A stretch of DNA of 64,000 nucleotides from positions 234,519 through 298,518 of the forward strand of contig CAYQKV010000001.1 in the NCBI GenBank assembly GCA_964418255.1, read 5' to 3'. The notes beneath the pieces were generated by a model. That model ran no database searches. It had not been told where the DNA came from and saw only the letters and a program-made list of their open reading frames with translations. The DNA comes from CAG-1782 sp964418255 (GTDB lineage Bacteria > Bacillota > Clostridia > Christensenellales > DTU072). Of this stretch, positions 16,015 through 23,085 are shown piece by piece. Positions within the stretch are counted from its first letter, which is position 1, and each line of letters begins with the position of its first letter. The position numbers and the translations under genes are program-made.

Positions 16015-16042
16015 TTAACAGACCTTTCGCCTGTGATATAAT
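16015..16042 (+). promoter_or_regulatory. Extended -10 promoter of the monooxygenase-cupin pair
   Basis: TTAACA (16015-16020), 16 bp, then TGA-TATAAT (-10 at 16037-16042). Confidence 0.75.
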
Positions 16043-16059
16043 GAAAGAAAGGAGAAATT

Positions 16060-16389
16060 ATGGCGATAACTATAAACATTTATTACAGCGGCAAAGACGG
16101 CAATGCGGTTAAGTTTGCAAAAGAAATGATTTCGTCGGGCGTTGTCGACGCCGTCCGAAGGGAAAAAGGAAACTTACGCTACGATTATTTCCTGCCTATT
16201 GACGGCGGAGAGACGGTTCTTTTAATAGACTCGTGGCAAGACCAAACCGCTCTCGACGTTCATCACGGTCTGCCGTTGATGTCGCAAATTTCCGCTCTTC
16301 GCGAAAAATACGATTTACATATGAAAGTCGAAAGATTTGTTTCCGACGACGTAATTCCCGAGCGGGACAATTCTTTTATAAGAAAATAA
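16060..16389 (+). CDS. Antibiotic-biosynthesis-monooxygenase (ABM) domain protein
   Basis: The 109-residue protein has the dimeric ferredoxin-like ABM/quinol-monooxygenase layout: an N-terminal strand I-T-I-N-I-Y-Y, a helix, then R-R-E-K-G-N-L-R-Y-D-Y-F-L-P (the family's E-x-G-x-x-x-Y-x-x strand), a W-x-D-Q-x-A-L-D-V-H segment and a final helix and strand. Members are small cofactor-free oxygenases or binding proteins acting on quinols or small aromatics in the cytoplasm; the substrate here is unknown. The start has an AAGGAGAA site. It is followed 18 bases later by a CMD-cupin gene, and the two form one operon ended by a terminator at 17159-17196. Confidence 0.85.
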   Translation: MAITINIYYSGKDGNAVKFAKEMISSGVVDAVRREKGNLRYDYFLPIDGGETVLLIDSWQDQTALDVHHGLPLMSQISALREKYDLHMKVERFVSDDVIPERDNSFIRK

Positions 16390-16407
16390 AATAAAGGAGA
16401 AACTTAT

Positions 16408-17136
16408 ATGAAAATCAAACAGACGGCGGGAAGAGATTCTCTCGGGGAATTTGCTCCCGAATTCGCAAAACTCAACGACGACGTACTTTTCGGCGAGGTG
16501 TGGTCGAGCGACGGGCTTTCTCTCAAAATGCGTTCGATACTTACGATAACTACTCTTGTTGCGAAAGGGTTAATCGACAGTTCGTTTTCCTATCATCTTC
16601 AAACCGCTAAGAAAAACGGCGTAACCCGAGCGGAAATTGCCGAAATACTTACCCACGTTGCTTTTTATGCGGGCTGGCCTAACGCCTGGGCGGCTTTCCG
16701 TATGGCAAAAGAAGTTTATTCGGACGACGGCGTTTACGGCGGAATATTCGGTCTGGGCGAGCCGAACGACGCGTATTCTCAATACTTTATCGGAAATTCT
16801 TATCTCAATCCTCTTACCGACCCGAAGCAAACCGTTTTTATGGCAAACGTTACGTTCGAGCCGAAGTGCCGCAACAACTGGCATATTCACAAAGCCGACG
16901 AAGGCGGCGGACAAATTCTTCTTTGCACCGACGGAATCGGTTGGTATCAGGAATGGGGGCAACCTGCGCGTAAACTCTGCGCGGGAGACGTGGTTTACAT
17001 TCCGACGGGCGTTAAACACTGGCACGGCGCGGCAAAAGACAGTTGGTTTTCGCATATTGCGGTCGAATGTCCCGGCGTAAACACTTCCAACGAATGGCTG
17101 GAACCCGTATCCGACGAACAGTATGATACCTTATAA
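16408..17136 (+). CDS. Carboxymuconolactone decarboxylase-cupin fusion protein
   Basis: The 242-residue protein joins an alpha-helical CMD domain (about 1-105, with L-K-M-R-S-I-L-T-I and a helix S-Y-H-L-Q-T-A-K-K-N-G-V) to a cupin barrel (about 130-230) with the metal-binding H-I-H (W-H-I-H-K-A), G-G-x-x-L and P-x-G-V-x-H-W-H-G motifs. The CMD part lacks the C-x-x-C of AhpD-type peroxidases, so it is of the decarboxylase-like or uncharacterised type. Such fusions are common in gut Firmicutes, usually beside flavin or quinol enzymes, and are thought to act in redox detoxification or aromatic metabolism; the reaction is unknown. AAAGGAGAAA supports the start. It is cotranscribed with the ABM gene. 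Confidence 0.9.
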   Translation: MKIKQTAGRDSLGEFAPEFAKLNDDVLFGEVWSSDGLSLKMRSILTITTLVAKGLIDSSFSYHLQTAKKNGVTRAEIAEILTHVAFYAGWPNAWAAFRMAKEVYSDDGVYGGIFGLGEPNDAYSQYFIGNSYLNPLTDPKQTVFMANVTFEPKCRNNWHIHKADEGGGQILLCTDGIGWYQEWGQPARKLCAGDVVYIPTGVKHWHGAAKDSWFSHIAVECPGVNTSNEWLEPVSDEQYDTL

Positions 17137-17158
17137 TTCCTTTATGTATCAATCTGAT

Positions 17159-17196
17159 AAAAGAAATGAGAAGCGCATTGCTTCTCATTTCTTTTT
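17159..17196 (+). terminator. Bidirectional terminator
   Basis: AAAGAAATGAGAAGC and GCTTCTCATTTCTTT form a long stem with a short loop and a T run. It separates the convergent cupin and FMN-binding genes. Confidence 0.9.
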
Positions 17197-17230
17197 ATCT
17201 TCGATATAAAAAATCCGAACCGCTTTATCC

Positions 17231-17644
17231 TCAAAATTCTAATGTTTCCGTCTTGAAATCGCAGTAGTATTCGGCTTTTTCACATTTGAATTTCAAAACG
17301 CAATAATCGGGGTCGGTTACGCCCTGTTTATAGAACAATTTATCGCCAAAACGCCAGATAGCCGCTTTGGTCGCTTCATCGGTGCAAACTTCCATTTCGC
17401 CCGTAATACAAACGCCTCGATACTTAAATATTCCGCGCTTATAAAAGTAAACGCACGCTTTACCGTTCGCCTCGTACTGCTTAACTTTTTTAGACGACGT
17501 GTTGGTTGAAAAATAAATTTCCGTCCCCTCTATCTTCCGCGGCGCGAGCATAGCGCGAATTACGGGATAACCCTCTTCGTTCACAGAGGCAATGAACGCC
17601 GTTTTTTGTTTGGCGATAAATTGAAATAATTGTTTTTTATCCAT
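17231..17644 (-). CDS. Pyridoxamine 5'-phosphate oxidase-family FMN-binding protein
   Basis: The 137-residue product has the split-barrel fold typical of small FMN-binding proteins: T-A-F-I-A-S-V-N-E-E-G-Y-P-V-I-R-A-M at residues 16-33, then an I-Y-F-S-T-N-T-S-S-K-K strand and turn that contacts the flavin phosphate, and G-E-M-E-V in the middle. It is shorter than true PdxH, so pyridoxal synthesis is not implied; general stress or flavin reductase partner roles are typical. The ATG at 17644 is chosen for its CGGAG site eight bases upstream; ten extra codons upstream lack one. It stands downstream of two tRNA genes on the same strand and converges on the cupin gene. Confidence 0.88.
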   Translation of the reverse strand: MDKKQLFQFIAKQKTAFIASVNEEGYPVIRAMLAPRKIEGTEIYFSTNTSSKKVKQYEANGKACVYFYKRGIFKYRGVCITGEMEVCTDEATKAAIWRFGDKLFYKQGVTDPDYCVLKFKCEKAEYYCDFKTETLEF

Positions 17645-17735
17645 AACTAAACTCCGTTTCGGTATATCCGCCATAACTTATTCACATTAGGCAAGTTTAT
17701 TGCAAATGGCTTTCGCGATTGCGAAAGCCATTTAC

Positions 17736-17811
17736 TGGTGCGCCTCCAGGGACTCGAACCCTGGACCCAATGATTAAGAGTCATTTGCTCTACCAACTGA
17801 GCTAGAGGCGC
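17736..17811 (-). tRNA. tRNA-Lys (anticodon CTT)
   Basis: Acceptor GCGCCTC with GAGGCGC, anticodon loop CTCTTAA in an AATGA/TCATT stem, T arm GGTTCGAGTCC and an encoded CCA. Reads AAG. It lies 14 bases downstream of tRNA-Pro. Confidence 0.96.
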
Positions 17812-17825
17812 GTATTTTTTATTTG

Positions 17826-17903
17826 TGGTCTGGGTAAGAGGATTCGAACCTCCGGCCTCTTGAACCCCATTCAAGCGCGCTACCAAACTGCGCCATACCC
17901 AGA
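17826..17903 (-). tRNA. tRNA-Pro (anticodon GGG)
   Basis: Acceptor TCTGGGT with ACCCAGA, anticodon arm CTTGA-ATGGGGT-TCAAG (anticodon GGG, reading CCC and CCU), T arm GGTTCGAATCC and an encoded CCA. Its promoter is at 17915-17943, shared with tRNA-Lys. Confidence 0.96.
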
Positions 17904-17914
17904 TAACGGTTTCT

Positions 17915-17943
17915 ATATTACTATTTTTTTCCTTGTTTGTCAA
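17915..17943 (-). promoter_or_regulatory. tRNA-Pro/tRNA-Lys promoter
   Basis: TTGACA (17938-17943), 17 bp, TAATAT (17915-17920) on the minus strand, twelve bases before the tRNA. Confidence 0.8.
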
Positions 17944-18134
17944 TGTTTTGACGCGGCATTTTCGTAATTAAATTAAAATTGTTTCTCTTGCCTCTCCCGT
18001 TCTCTTCTCCCTTGCGTTTCCATTCTATCTTCTTTCCGGAAAAGTCTTTTCCGTCGGTTTGTGAAAAAAAAATTTCGTTATCGGCGTTTTATCGAGTTAC
18101 ATACTTTACTTAAAATCGCGTTTATTAACTACCG

Positions 18135-18986
18135 TTATGCGGTTTTTGTTCTTCCTTTTGCTCCCATTATGCTTTTTACGAGCGCGCACGCGCAGAAAAC
18201 GACGAGGTTGGCTACGACTATCATCGGACCTATCGGCGTTCCCGTTATGCACGCCGTTATCAATCCGACCAGCGCGGTCAAAACCGACGTTATCGCCGCG
18301 CCTATTACCGCTCCTTTGAAACTTCTTGCAAACCGCATTGCGCTAAGCGCAGGGAACACTATCAACGCGCTGATTAAAAGCGCCCCGACAAGTTCCATCG
18401 CAAGTACGATTACCACCGCCGCCGTTACCGCGAGCACGGTTTTATACGCTCCCGCTTTTACTCCCGTCGCCTTTGCAAAGGTTTCGTCCAAAACAACGGC
18501 AAAAATACGGTTATAAAACACCACAAACACCGCCGCGACCGCGACGGCAAGCCCGCAACACACCCACACGTCGGTTGCCGTAAGACAAAGTATCGCGTTG
18601 CCTCCAAACAGCGTCGTACAAACGTCGCCCGCAACGTTGTTTCCTCCCGCAACGCTCATTATCATATAGCCTATCGCAAGGGACGCCGTACTAAGCATAG
18701 CGAGCAAGGTTTCGCCCTTTATTTTTCCGTCTTCGCGTATCCTCAAAAGCAAAATCGCGACGATTATCGTGACGGGAACGGTCAAAATCATATTGTCCGC
18801 AAAACTCAATACTGCGGCGGTGGCGTACGCTCCGAACGCGATATGGGACAATCCGTCTCCGAGCATCGAGTATCTTTTAAGCACCAACACAACCCCGAGA
18901 AGTCCCGCGCAAAGCGCGATTAAAACGGTACAGATAAGTGCGAAATAGACGGATTTATCCGCTAAATAGGCAAGATTTTCAAACAT
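18135..18986 (-). CDS. znuB: Zinc/manganese ABC transporter permease (ZnuB-like)
   Basis: The 283-residue protein is a polytopic membrane permease of the ABC-3 family, with about eight hydrophobic segments and the family motifs L-K-R-Y-S-M-L-G-D-G-L-S-H (about 37-49), where Asp and His line the path, and M-E-L-V-G-A-L-L-I-S-A-L-I-V-F-P-A near residue 190. It forms the membrane channel with ZnuC as motor and ZnuA as external binding lipoprotein. The gene overlaps znuC by eight bases and is last in zur-znuA-znuC-znuB. Zinc is favoured over manganese because of the His-rich ZnuA and the linked Fur-family regulator, but manganese or iron cannot be excluded by sequence. Confidence 0.93.
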   Translation of the reverse strand: MFENLAYLADKSVYFALICTVLIALCAGLLGVVLVLKRYSMLGDGLSHIAFGAYATAAVLSFADNMILTVPVTIIVAILLLRIREDGKIKGETLLAMLSTASLAIGYMIMSVAGGNNVAGDVCTTLFGGNAILCLTATDVWVCCGLAVAVAAVFVVFYNRIFAVVLDETFAKATGVKAGAYKTVLAVTAAVVIVLAMELVGALLISALIVFPALSAMRFARSFKGAVIGAAITSVLTALVGLITACITGTPIGPMIVVANLVVFCACALVKSIMGAKGRTKTA

Positions 18987-19728
18987 TCTTTTTCTCCTCT
19001 TCTCTCCCGTCGAAGCCGTCGTTTGCGTTTGTTCCGCGCTCTTTATCGGATTTTTCTTTCATTCTGTCTCCATATTCTTGCGGCGTTCCGAAAAAAACGT
19101 CGTCTTTTCCGATATACAACACTTTATCTGCGTATTTCAACGCTTTTACCACGTCGTGCGACACCATAATCACAGTTAAACCGCGTTTTGCGAGTTTTTC
19201 CACGGCGGCATACATTTCCTCGCTTACGACGGGGTCGAGTCCGGAAACGGGTTCGTCGAGAATAAGTCCGTCTTCCGCCGCGCAAATCGCTCTTGCAAGC
19301 AAAACTCTTTGTTTCTGTCCGCCCGACAATTTCCCGAAAAGTTGTCTTTTCAAATCTTTAACTTCGAGCAAACTCATTATTTCGTCGCAATATTTTTTTG
19401 TTTCCCGCGTAAAAAACGGTTTACGACCGTTGCGCCGTAAACATCCCGACAAAACGACTTCTCCCACGCTTGCCGGAAATTCCTCGCCGATATGCGACTG
19501 TTGCGATAAATATCCGATTATCGGTTTTTTTTCCGTCGAATTTCCTACGCTAAGCTCTCCGGAAATCGGTTTATTCAGTCCCAAAATAGCTTTTACGAGC
19601 GTGCTTTTTCCCGAGCCGTTTTCGCCCACAATACACAGAAAATCGTCGCCCGTTATTGAAAAATTCAAATCGGAAACTACGGTTTTTCCCTCGTAACCGA
19701 GAGTTAAATTTTTTGCGATAATTTTCAT
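18979..19728 (-). CDS. znuC: Zinc ABC transporter ATP-binding protein (ZnuC-like)
   Basis: This is the ATPase of the metal importer. The 249-residue protein shows Walker A G-E-N-G-S-G-K-S-T (35-43), a Q-loop at Y-L-S-Q-Q-S-H, the L-S-G-G-Q signature, Walker B G-L-I-L-D-E-P and the switch histidine in V-S-H-D. After residue 225 it ends in an unusual highly charged tail (K-E-K-S-D-K-E-R and similar) that is not needed for the fold. It overlaps znuA by four bases (ATGA-type) and znuB by eight, so the three are translationally coupled. Confidence 0.95.
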   Translation of the reverse strand: MKIIAKNLTLGYEGKTVVSDLNFSITGDDFLCIVGENGSGKSTLVKAILGLNKPISGELSVGNSTEKKPIIGYLSQQSHIGEEFPASVGEVVLSGCLRRNGRKPFFTRETKKYCDEIMSLLEVKDLKRQLFGKLSGGQKQRVLLARAICAAEDGLILDEPVSGLDPVVSEEMYAAVEKLAKRGLTVIMVSHDVVKALKYADKVLYIGKDDVFFGTPQEYGDRMKEKSDKERGTNANDGFDGREEEKKNV

Positions 19729-20648
19729 TTCAAGCCCTCTTTTATCGTTTCGAGATTTCCCGTCATTATTTCGAGATACCCTCTTCCCGATTGCAAATCG
19801 TTTTTTGTCACGGTCTGACAGGAATTCAGTCGGTAAATTTTACCCCCGCATTCGTTTACTATGCTTTCGGCAATCGAAGAATCGCCGCTTTCGAGAACGA
19901 ACACGCCCGTCGCTCCGCTCTGTTTATACTCTTCTTTGAACTTTATCAATTCTACCGGAGTAATATCGGTATCCGTCGTGCATCCGTGCATAAGCGAGCG
20001 GCAATTCAGTCCGTAATCCGAAGCAAGATAAGCAAACGGAAAGCGGTCGGCAAAGAACATCGTATTATTTTTCACTTCCACAAGTTCTTCGGTGTATCGG
20101 GTTTCCAAAGCGGATAATTCGGAAGTATAAACTTGACAATTTCTATTCAATGTTTCCGCTTTTTCGGGAAACGCCTTCGTCATCTCGGCGCATATTTCGT
20201 TGCACAACGCTATACTGTTCTTTATGGAAAGCCAGAAATGTTCGTCGAAGTATTCTTCGTGTTCGTGTCCTTCGTGGTCGTGGTCTTCGTTCGGATAAAT
20301 CAATTCGACTTTCTCGGACAAATTAAGTAATGCTGTATGAGATAGGTCGGTGCTTTTTATTACGTCTTTTACCCAGTTTTCCGATTCCCCGCCGATATAG
20401 ACGAACAGTTTGCTGTTTTTTATCGCGCTTTTATCTTTGGTTGTAAGCATATAATTATGCGCGTCCGTTCCCGCTGGAAGCAACATTTTTACCGTCAGTT
20501 CGTCTCCCGCTATTTTTCTGCAAAAATCATATTGCGGAAAGACGGTGCACACGACGTCGCAATCGTCTTCCGTTTCGCAACCCGCAAAAATCGAGACAGC
20601 GAAAAACATCATAAAAACCGTCATAATCAACGCAAAAATTTTTTTCAT
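19725..20648 (-). CDS. znuA: Zinc-binding lipoprotein (ZnuA-like, cluster A-I solute-binding protein)
   Basis: The 307-residue protein begins with a lipoprotein signal (lipobox F-A-G-C, Cys24), so it is tethered outside the membrane. It has the metal-binding protein features V-F-P-Q-Y-D-F, an early His (T-D-A-H-N-Y), a His/Glu-rich loop D-H-D-H-E-G-H-E-H-E-E (about 122-132) that is typical of zinc-specific members, D-E-H-F-W-L-S, and F-A-D-R-F-P-F-A-Y-L-A, where the usual H-x-A-F-x-Y-L motif has Asp-Arg in place of His. That replacement of a normal metal ligand is odd and may alter affinity. It overlaps zur by four bases. Confidence 0.93.
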   Translation of the reverse strand: MKKIFALIMTVFMMFFAVSIFAGCETEDDCDVVCTVFPQYDFCRKIAGDELTVKMLLPAGTDAHNYMLTTKDKSAIKNSKLFVYIGGESENWVKDVIKSTDLSHTALLNLSEKVELIYPNEDHDHEGHEHEEYFDEHFWLSIKNSIALCNEICAEMTKAFPEKAETLNRNCQVYTSELSALETRYTEELVEVKNNTMFFADRFPFAYLASDYGLNCRSLMHGCTTDTDITPVELIKFKEEYKQSGATGVFVLESGDSSIAESIVNECGGKIYRLNSCQTVTKNDLQSGRGYLEIMTGNLETIKEGLK

Positions 20649-21037
20649 TTTTTATTCGCTCCCCGACATTTTTCGCACATACCGTAAAGTACGGTTTTAC
20701 CCTTGTCTATGCTGAATTCGTTATCTTTTGCGATAGCGGAAATCAGTTCTTCCGTTTTTTTATCTTCTATGTGGACGTATTTTCCACATTCGATGCACCT
20801 TAAATGAAAGTGTTCACGACAATTACGGTTGTCGCCTTTATATACCGCGCAACCGAGTTTTTCCGAATGTTCGCGCAAAATAAGTCCCGCTTCGGACAAT
20901 TCGGAAACTATTCTGTACACGGTGCTCCGCCCTATTTCTCCCATCGCTTCCGCGACCTGTTCGGCGGTATACCATTCGTCTCCGTTTTCTTTGAAAAAGC
21001 TCATTATCGCTTTCTTGTTTTTCGTGTTATACTGCAT
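20645..21037 (-). CDS. zur: Fur-family metal regulator, probably Zur
   Basis: The 130-residue repressor has a winged-helix N-terminus (R-S-T-V-Y-R-I-V, about 37-44) and a metal-binding C-terminus with H-F-H-L-R-C-I-E-C (His76, His78, Cys81, Cys84) and C-E-K-C (Cys121, Cys124), the paired Cys of the structural zinc site. Being first in an operon with znuACB argues for zinc sensing. A perfect palindrome (21076-21098) just upstream of its promoter is the likely autoregulatory operator. The -10 box ends eight bases before the ATG, so the mRNA is predicted to be leaderless; no ribosome site is present. Confidence 0.92.
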   Translation of the reverse strand: MQYNTKNKKAIMSFFKENGDEWYTAEQVAEAMGEIGRSTVYRIVSELSEAGLILREHSEKLGCAVYKGDNRNCREHFHLRCIECGKYVHIEDKKTEELISAIAKDNEFSIDKGKTVLYGMCEKCRGANKK

Positions 21038-21045
21038 AATTGAAT

Positions 21046-21074
21046 ATTATATACTCATTATTATCTTGTGTCAA
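21046..21074 (-). promoter_or_regulatory. zur-znuACB promoter
   Basis: Perfect TTGACA (21069-21074), 17 bp, TATAAT (21046-21051) on the minus strand. The predicted start of transcription is at or within two bases of the zur ATG (21037). Confidence 0.88.
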
Positions 21075-21075
21075 C

Positions 21076-21098
21076 AAATTGAGACTCATTCTCAATTT
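21076..21098. promoter_or_regulatory. Fur/Zur-box palindrome
   Basis: AAATTGAGA-N5-TCTCAATTT, a perfect 9-5-9 inverted repeat that contains a TGAGAAT-type 7-1-7 Fur-family box. It abuts the -35 element by one base, a position where a bound dimer would block RNA polymerase. Confidence 0.8.
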
Positions 21099-21108
21099 CG
21101 TTCCGCAT

Positions 21109-21136
21109 AAAAAATCGGCGCGTTTCTGCGCCGATT
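21109..21136 (-). terminator. rho terminator
   Basis: AATCGGCGC/GCGCCGATT perfect stem followed by TTTTTT on the minus strand, 18 bases after the rho stop codon. Confidence 0.85.
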
Positions 21137-21153
21137 GTTTTTTTACGTTTCCG

Positions 21154-22839
21154 TCAGTTTTTCCAGAAACCCTGTTTCTGCATCATTTTGATTTTCATAT
21201 CGATTTGTTCCATAAACTCTCTGTTGGTTTTGGTTTTCACGAGTTCGCTTATCATTACTTCGGAAGCGTCGCCGCCGTCGCCCGCGTTAAGCATACGTCT
21301 CATACCCCAAACGGTTTCGAGTTCTTTCTGTGTAAGCAGGAGTTCTTCCCTTCTCGTTCCGCTTCTGTTGAGGTCGATTGCGGGGAAAATTCTCTTTTCG
21401 GTAAGTCTTCTGTCGAGGTGAATTTCCATATTGCCTGTACCTTTGAATTCCTCGTAAATCACGTCGTCCATACGGCTTCCCGTGTCTATAAGCGCGGTGG
21501 CGATTATCGTAAGGCTGCCGCCGTTTTCGATATTTCTCGCCGCTCCGAAAAATCGTTTCGGGCTATGCAACGCTCCCGGGTCGATACCTCCGGAAAGCGT
21601 TCTTCCCGTCGGGGCAATCGTAAGGTTATACGCTCTCGCAAGTCTCGTAAGGCTGTCCATAAGTATAACTACGTCGTCGCCGAGTTCGACAAGGCGTTTT
21701 GCTCTTTCGAGTACCAGTTCCGCCGCTTTCGTGTGATGTTCGGGCATTTCGTCAAACGTCGAATATACGACCTCGCCTTTTATCGAACGTTGCATATCGG
21801 TAACTTCTTCGGGGCGCTCGTCGATGAGCAAAACGATAAGATGCGCTTCGGGGTAATTTACCGAAATACTGTTCGCAACTTTTTTGAGAAGGGTGGTTTT
21901 ACCCGCTTTCGGCGGAGAAACTATCATTGCTCTCTGTCCTTTTCCGATAGGGGCGACGAGGTCGATGCTTCTGATTGCGAAATCGTTATGCGCTCCGTCT
22001 ATTTCCAGTCTGAACCTGCTGTCGGGATATATGGGGGTCAAATAATCGAAATTTTTCCGTCTGAACGCCGTTTCGGGGTCTCTTCCGTTTACTTCGAGGA
22101 CGTTTACCACGCCTGCGGGGCGGTTTTCGCAAGTTTTTCTTGCTTCCGCTTTGACCCAGTCTCCTTTTCTCAGTCCGCTTTTTTTGATTTTCTGCGCGGA
22201 AATATACGCGTCTTTGTCCCCGCCCTCGTAGTTATGCGCTCTTAAAAAACCATACCCGTCGGGCATTATTTCGAGCACGCCCTCTTTCATTTCCAAAGGT
22301 TGTTCTTCGGAAACCGCGTTTTCCTCTTCTTCAATCGGGCGTTTTTCCGCGTTTACGGGATTAAACTGCTGTTGCGGTTGGGAAAAATCTTTCTTTGCAA
22401 AAGGTTTTTTGGTATTATTTTGTTGTTCGAAAACTCTCTTATAGGGTTTCTTGTTTTTGTCCTTATTTTCGTCGGAAAACGCCGCGCTTATCGGGGAAGT
22501 AATTCCCTGCAAAATTGGTTGCGATATTTTTACTTCGGGGGCTTTTTCCTCTGTTTCATCCGTTTTCGTCTCCGCTTCTGCGGCTCCGCTGTCGTTGAAA
22601 ACAAGTTTCGTAAGCGCTTTGGGGGGTCTTCCCTGTTTTCTTTTCTGCGCGTCCTCTCCGATTTTCGTAGACGGGTGAGGATTGTTTGCTATTTTTTCGC
22701 AAATTGCGCTTATAAGGTCGCCTTTCTTCAACGAAGTCGGGCTTTTTACTCCCATTGCTCTGCCGATAATTCTCAATTCGTACAACGGCATAGCGTCAAG
22801 CGTTTCTTCGTTATACTTCGAATAGTCGTATACGTTCAT
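21154..22839 (-). CDS. rho: Transcription termination factor Rho with long N-terminal insert
   Basis: Rho is the hexameric RNA helicase that ends untranslated transcripts. The 561-residue protein (typical: about 420) has a Rho_N SAP-like domain (about 15-50), then some 130 extra low-complexity residues rich in Lys, Glu, Gln and Asn (about 55-185), including an AT-hook-like Q-G-R-P-P-K (69-74). The conserved part follows: cold-shock-like RNA-binding domain (G-Y-G-F-L-R, about 196-201), Walker A P-P-K-A-G-K-T-T (309-316), Walker B and the R-loop. Inserts of this kind are known in Clostridia and Actinobacteria and can add RNA binding or prion-like behaviour. The start is supported by GGAGGAA. 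It stands alone with its own terminator. Confidence 0.96.
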   Translation of the reverse strand: MNVYDYSKYNEETLDAMPLYELRIIGRAMGVKSPTSLKKGDLISAICEKIANNPHPSTKIGEDAQKRKQGRPPKALTKLVFNDSGAAEAETKTDETEEKAPEVKISQPILQGITSPISAAFSDENKDKNKKPYKRVFEQQNNTKKPFAKKDFSQPQQQFNPVNAEKRPIEEEENAVSEEQPLEMKEGVLEIMPDGYGFLRAHNYEGGDKDAYISAQKIKKSGLRKGDWVKAEARKTCENRPAGVVNVLEVNGRDPETAFRRKNFDYLTPIYPDSRFRLEIDGAHNDFAIRSIDLVAPIGKGQRAMIVSPPKAGKTTLLKKVANSISVNYPEAHLIVLLIDERPEEVTDMQRSIKGEVVYSTFDEMPEHHTKAAELVLERAKRLVELGDDVVILMDSLTRLARAYNLTIAPTGRTLSGGIDPGALHSPKRFFGAARNIENGGSLTIIATALIDTGSRMDDVIYEEFKGTGNMEIHLDRRLTEKRIFPAIDLNRSGTRREELLLTQKELETVWGMRRMLNAGDGGDASEVMISELVKTKTNREFMEQIDMKIKMMQKQGFWKN

Positions 22840-23044
22840 AAATTTATATATTCCTCCGATATTATCGAAATTGATTGCCGATTTGAAAAATATTTTTATT
22901 TATTTTATATAATGCTTCTTAAAATTATCTATATTACTATATTATTGACAATATATAAGACGTATGCCTGTAAAAAAGCAGATAAATATGTCTCAACCCG
23001 TCGAAAACCGACGAATTTTGTCTGCCTTATCGGTTTGTTTTCTT

Positions 23045-23073
23045 TGTCGGAACGCCGAAAAGGCGTTCCGACA
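23045..23073. other. Perfect 12-bp hairpin after ppdK
   Basis: TGTCGGAACGCC pairs with GGCGTTCCGACA around a short A-rich loop, 13 bases beyond the ppdK stop. There is no T run on the minus side, so it is a processed 3' end, stabiliser or Rho-dependent stop rather than a textbook terminator. Confidence 0.55.
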
Positions 23074-23085
23074 AATTAAGTATTA

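Noticed and set aside
17647..17943. A 98-residue frame covering the two tRNAs
   Set aside because: It reads through tRNA-Pro and tRNA-Lys and shows the well-known spurious tRNA-derived peptide pattern.
22840..23044. rho promoter or leader element
   Set aside because: The stretch is very AT-rich and offers several poor promoter matches in both directions; none is convincing.
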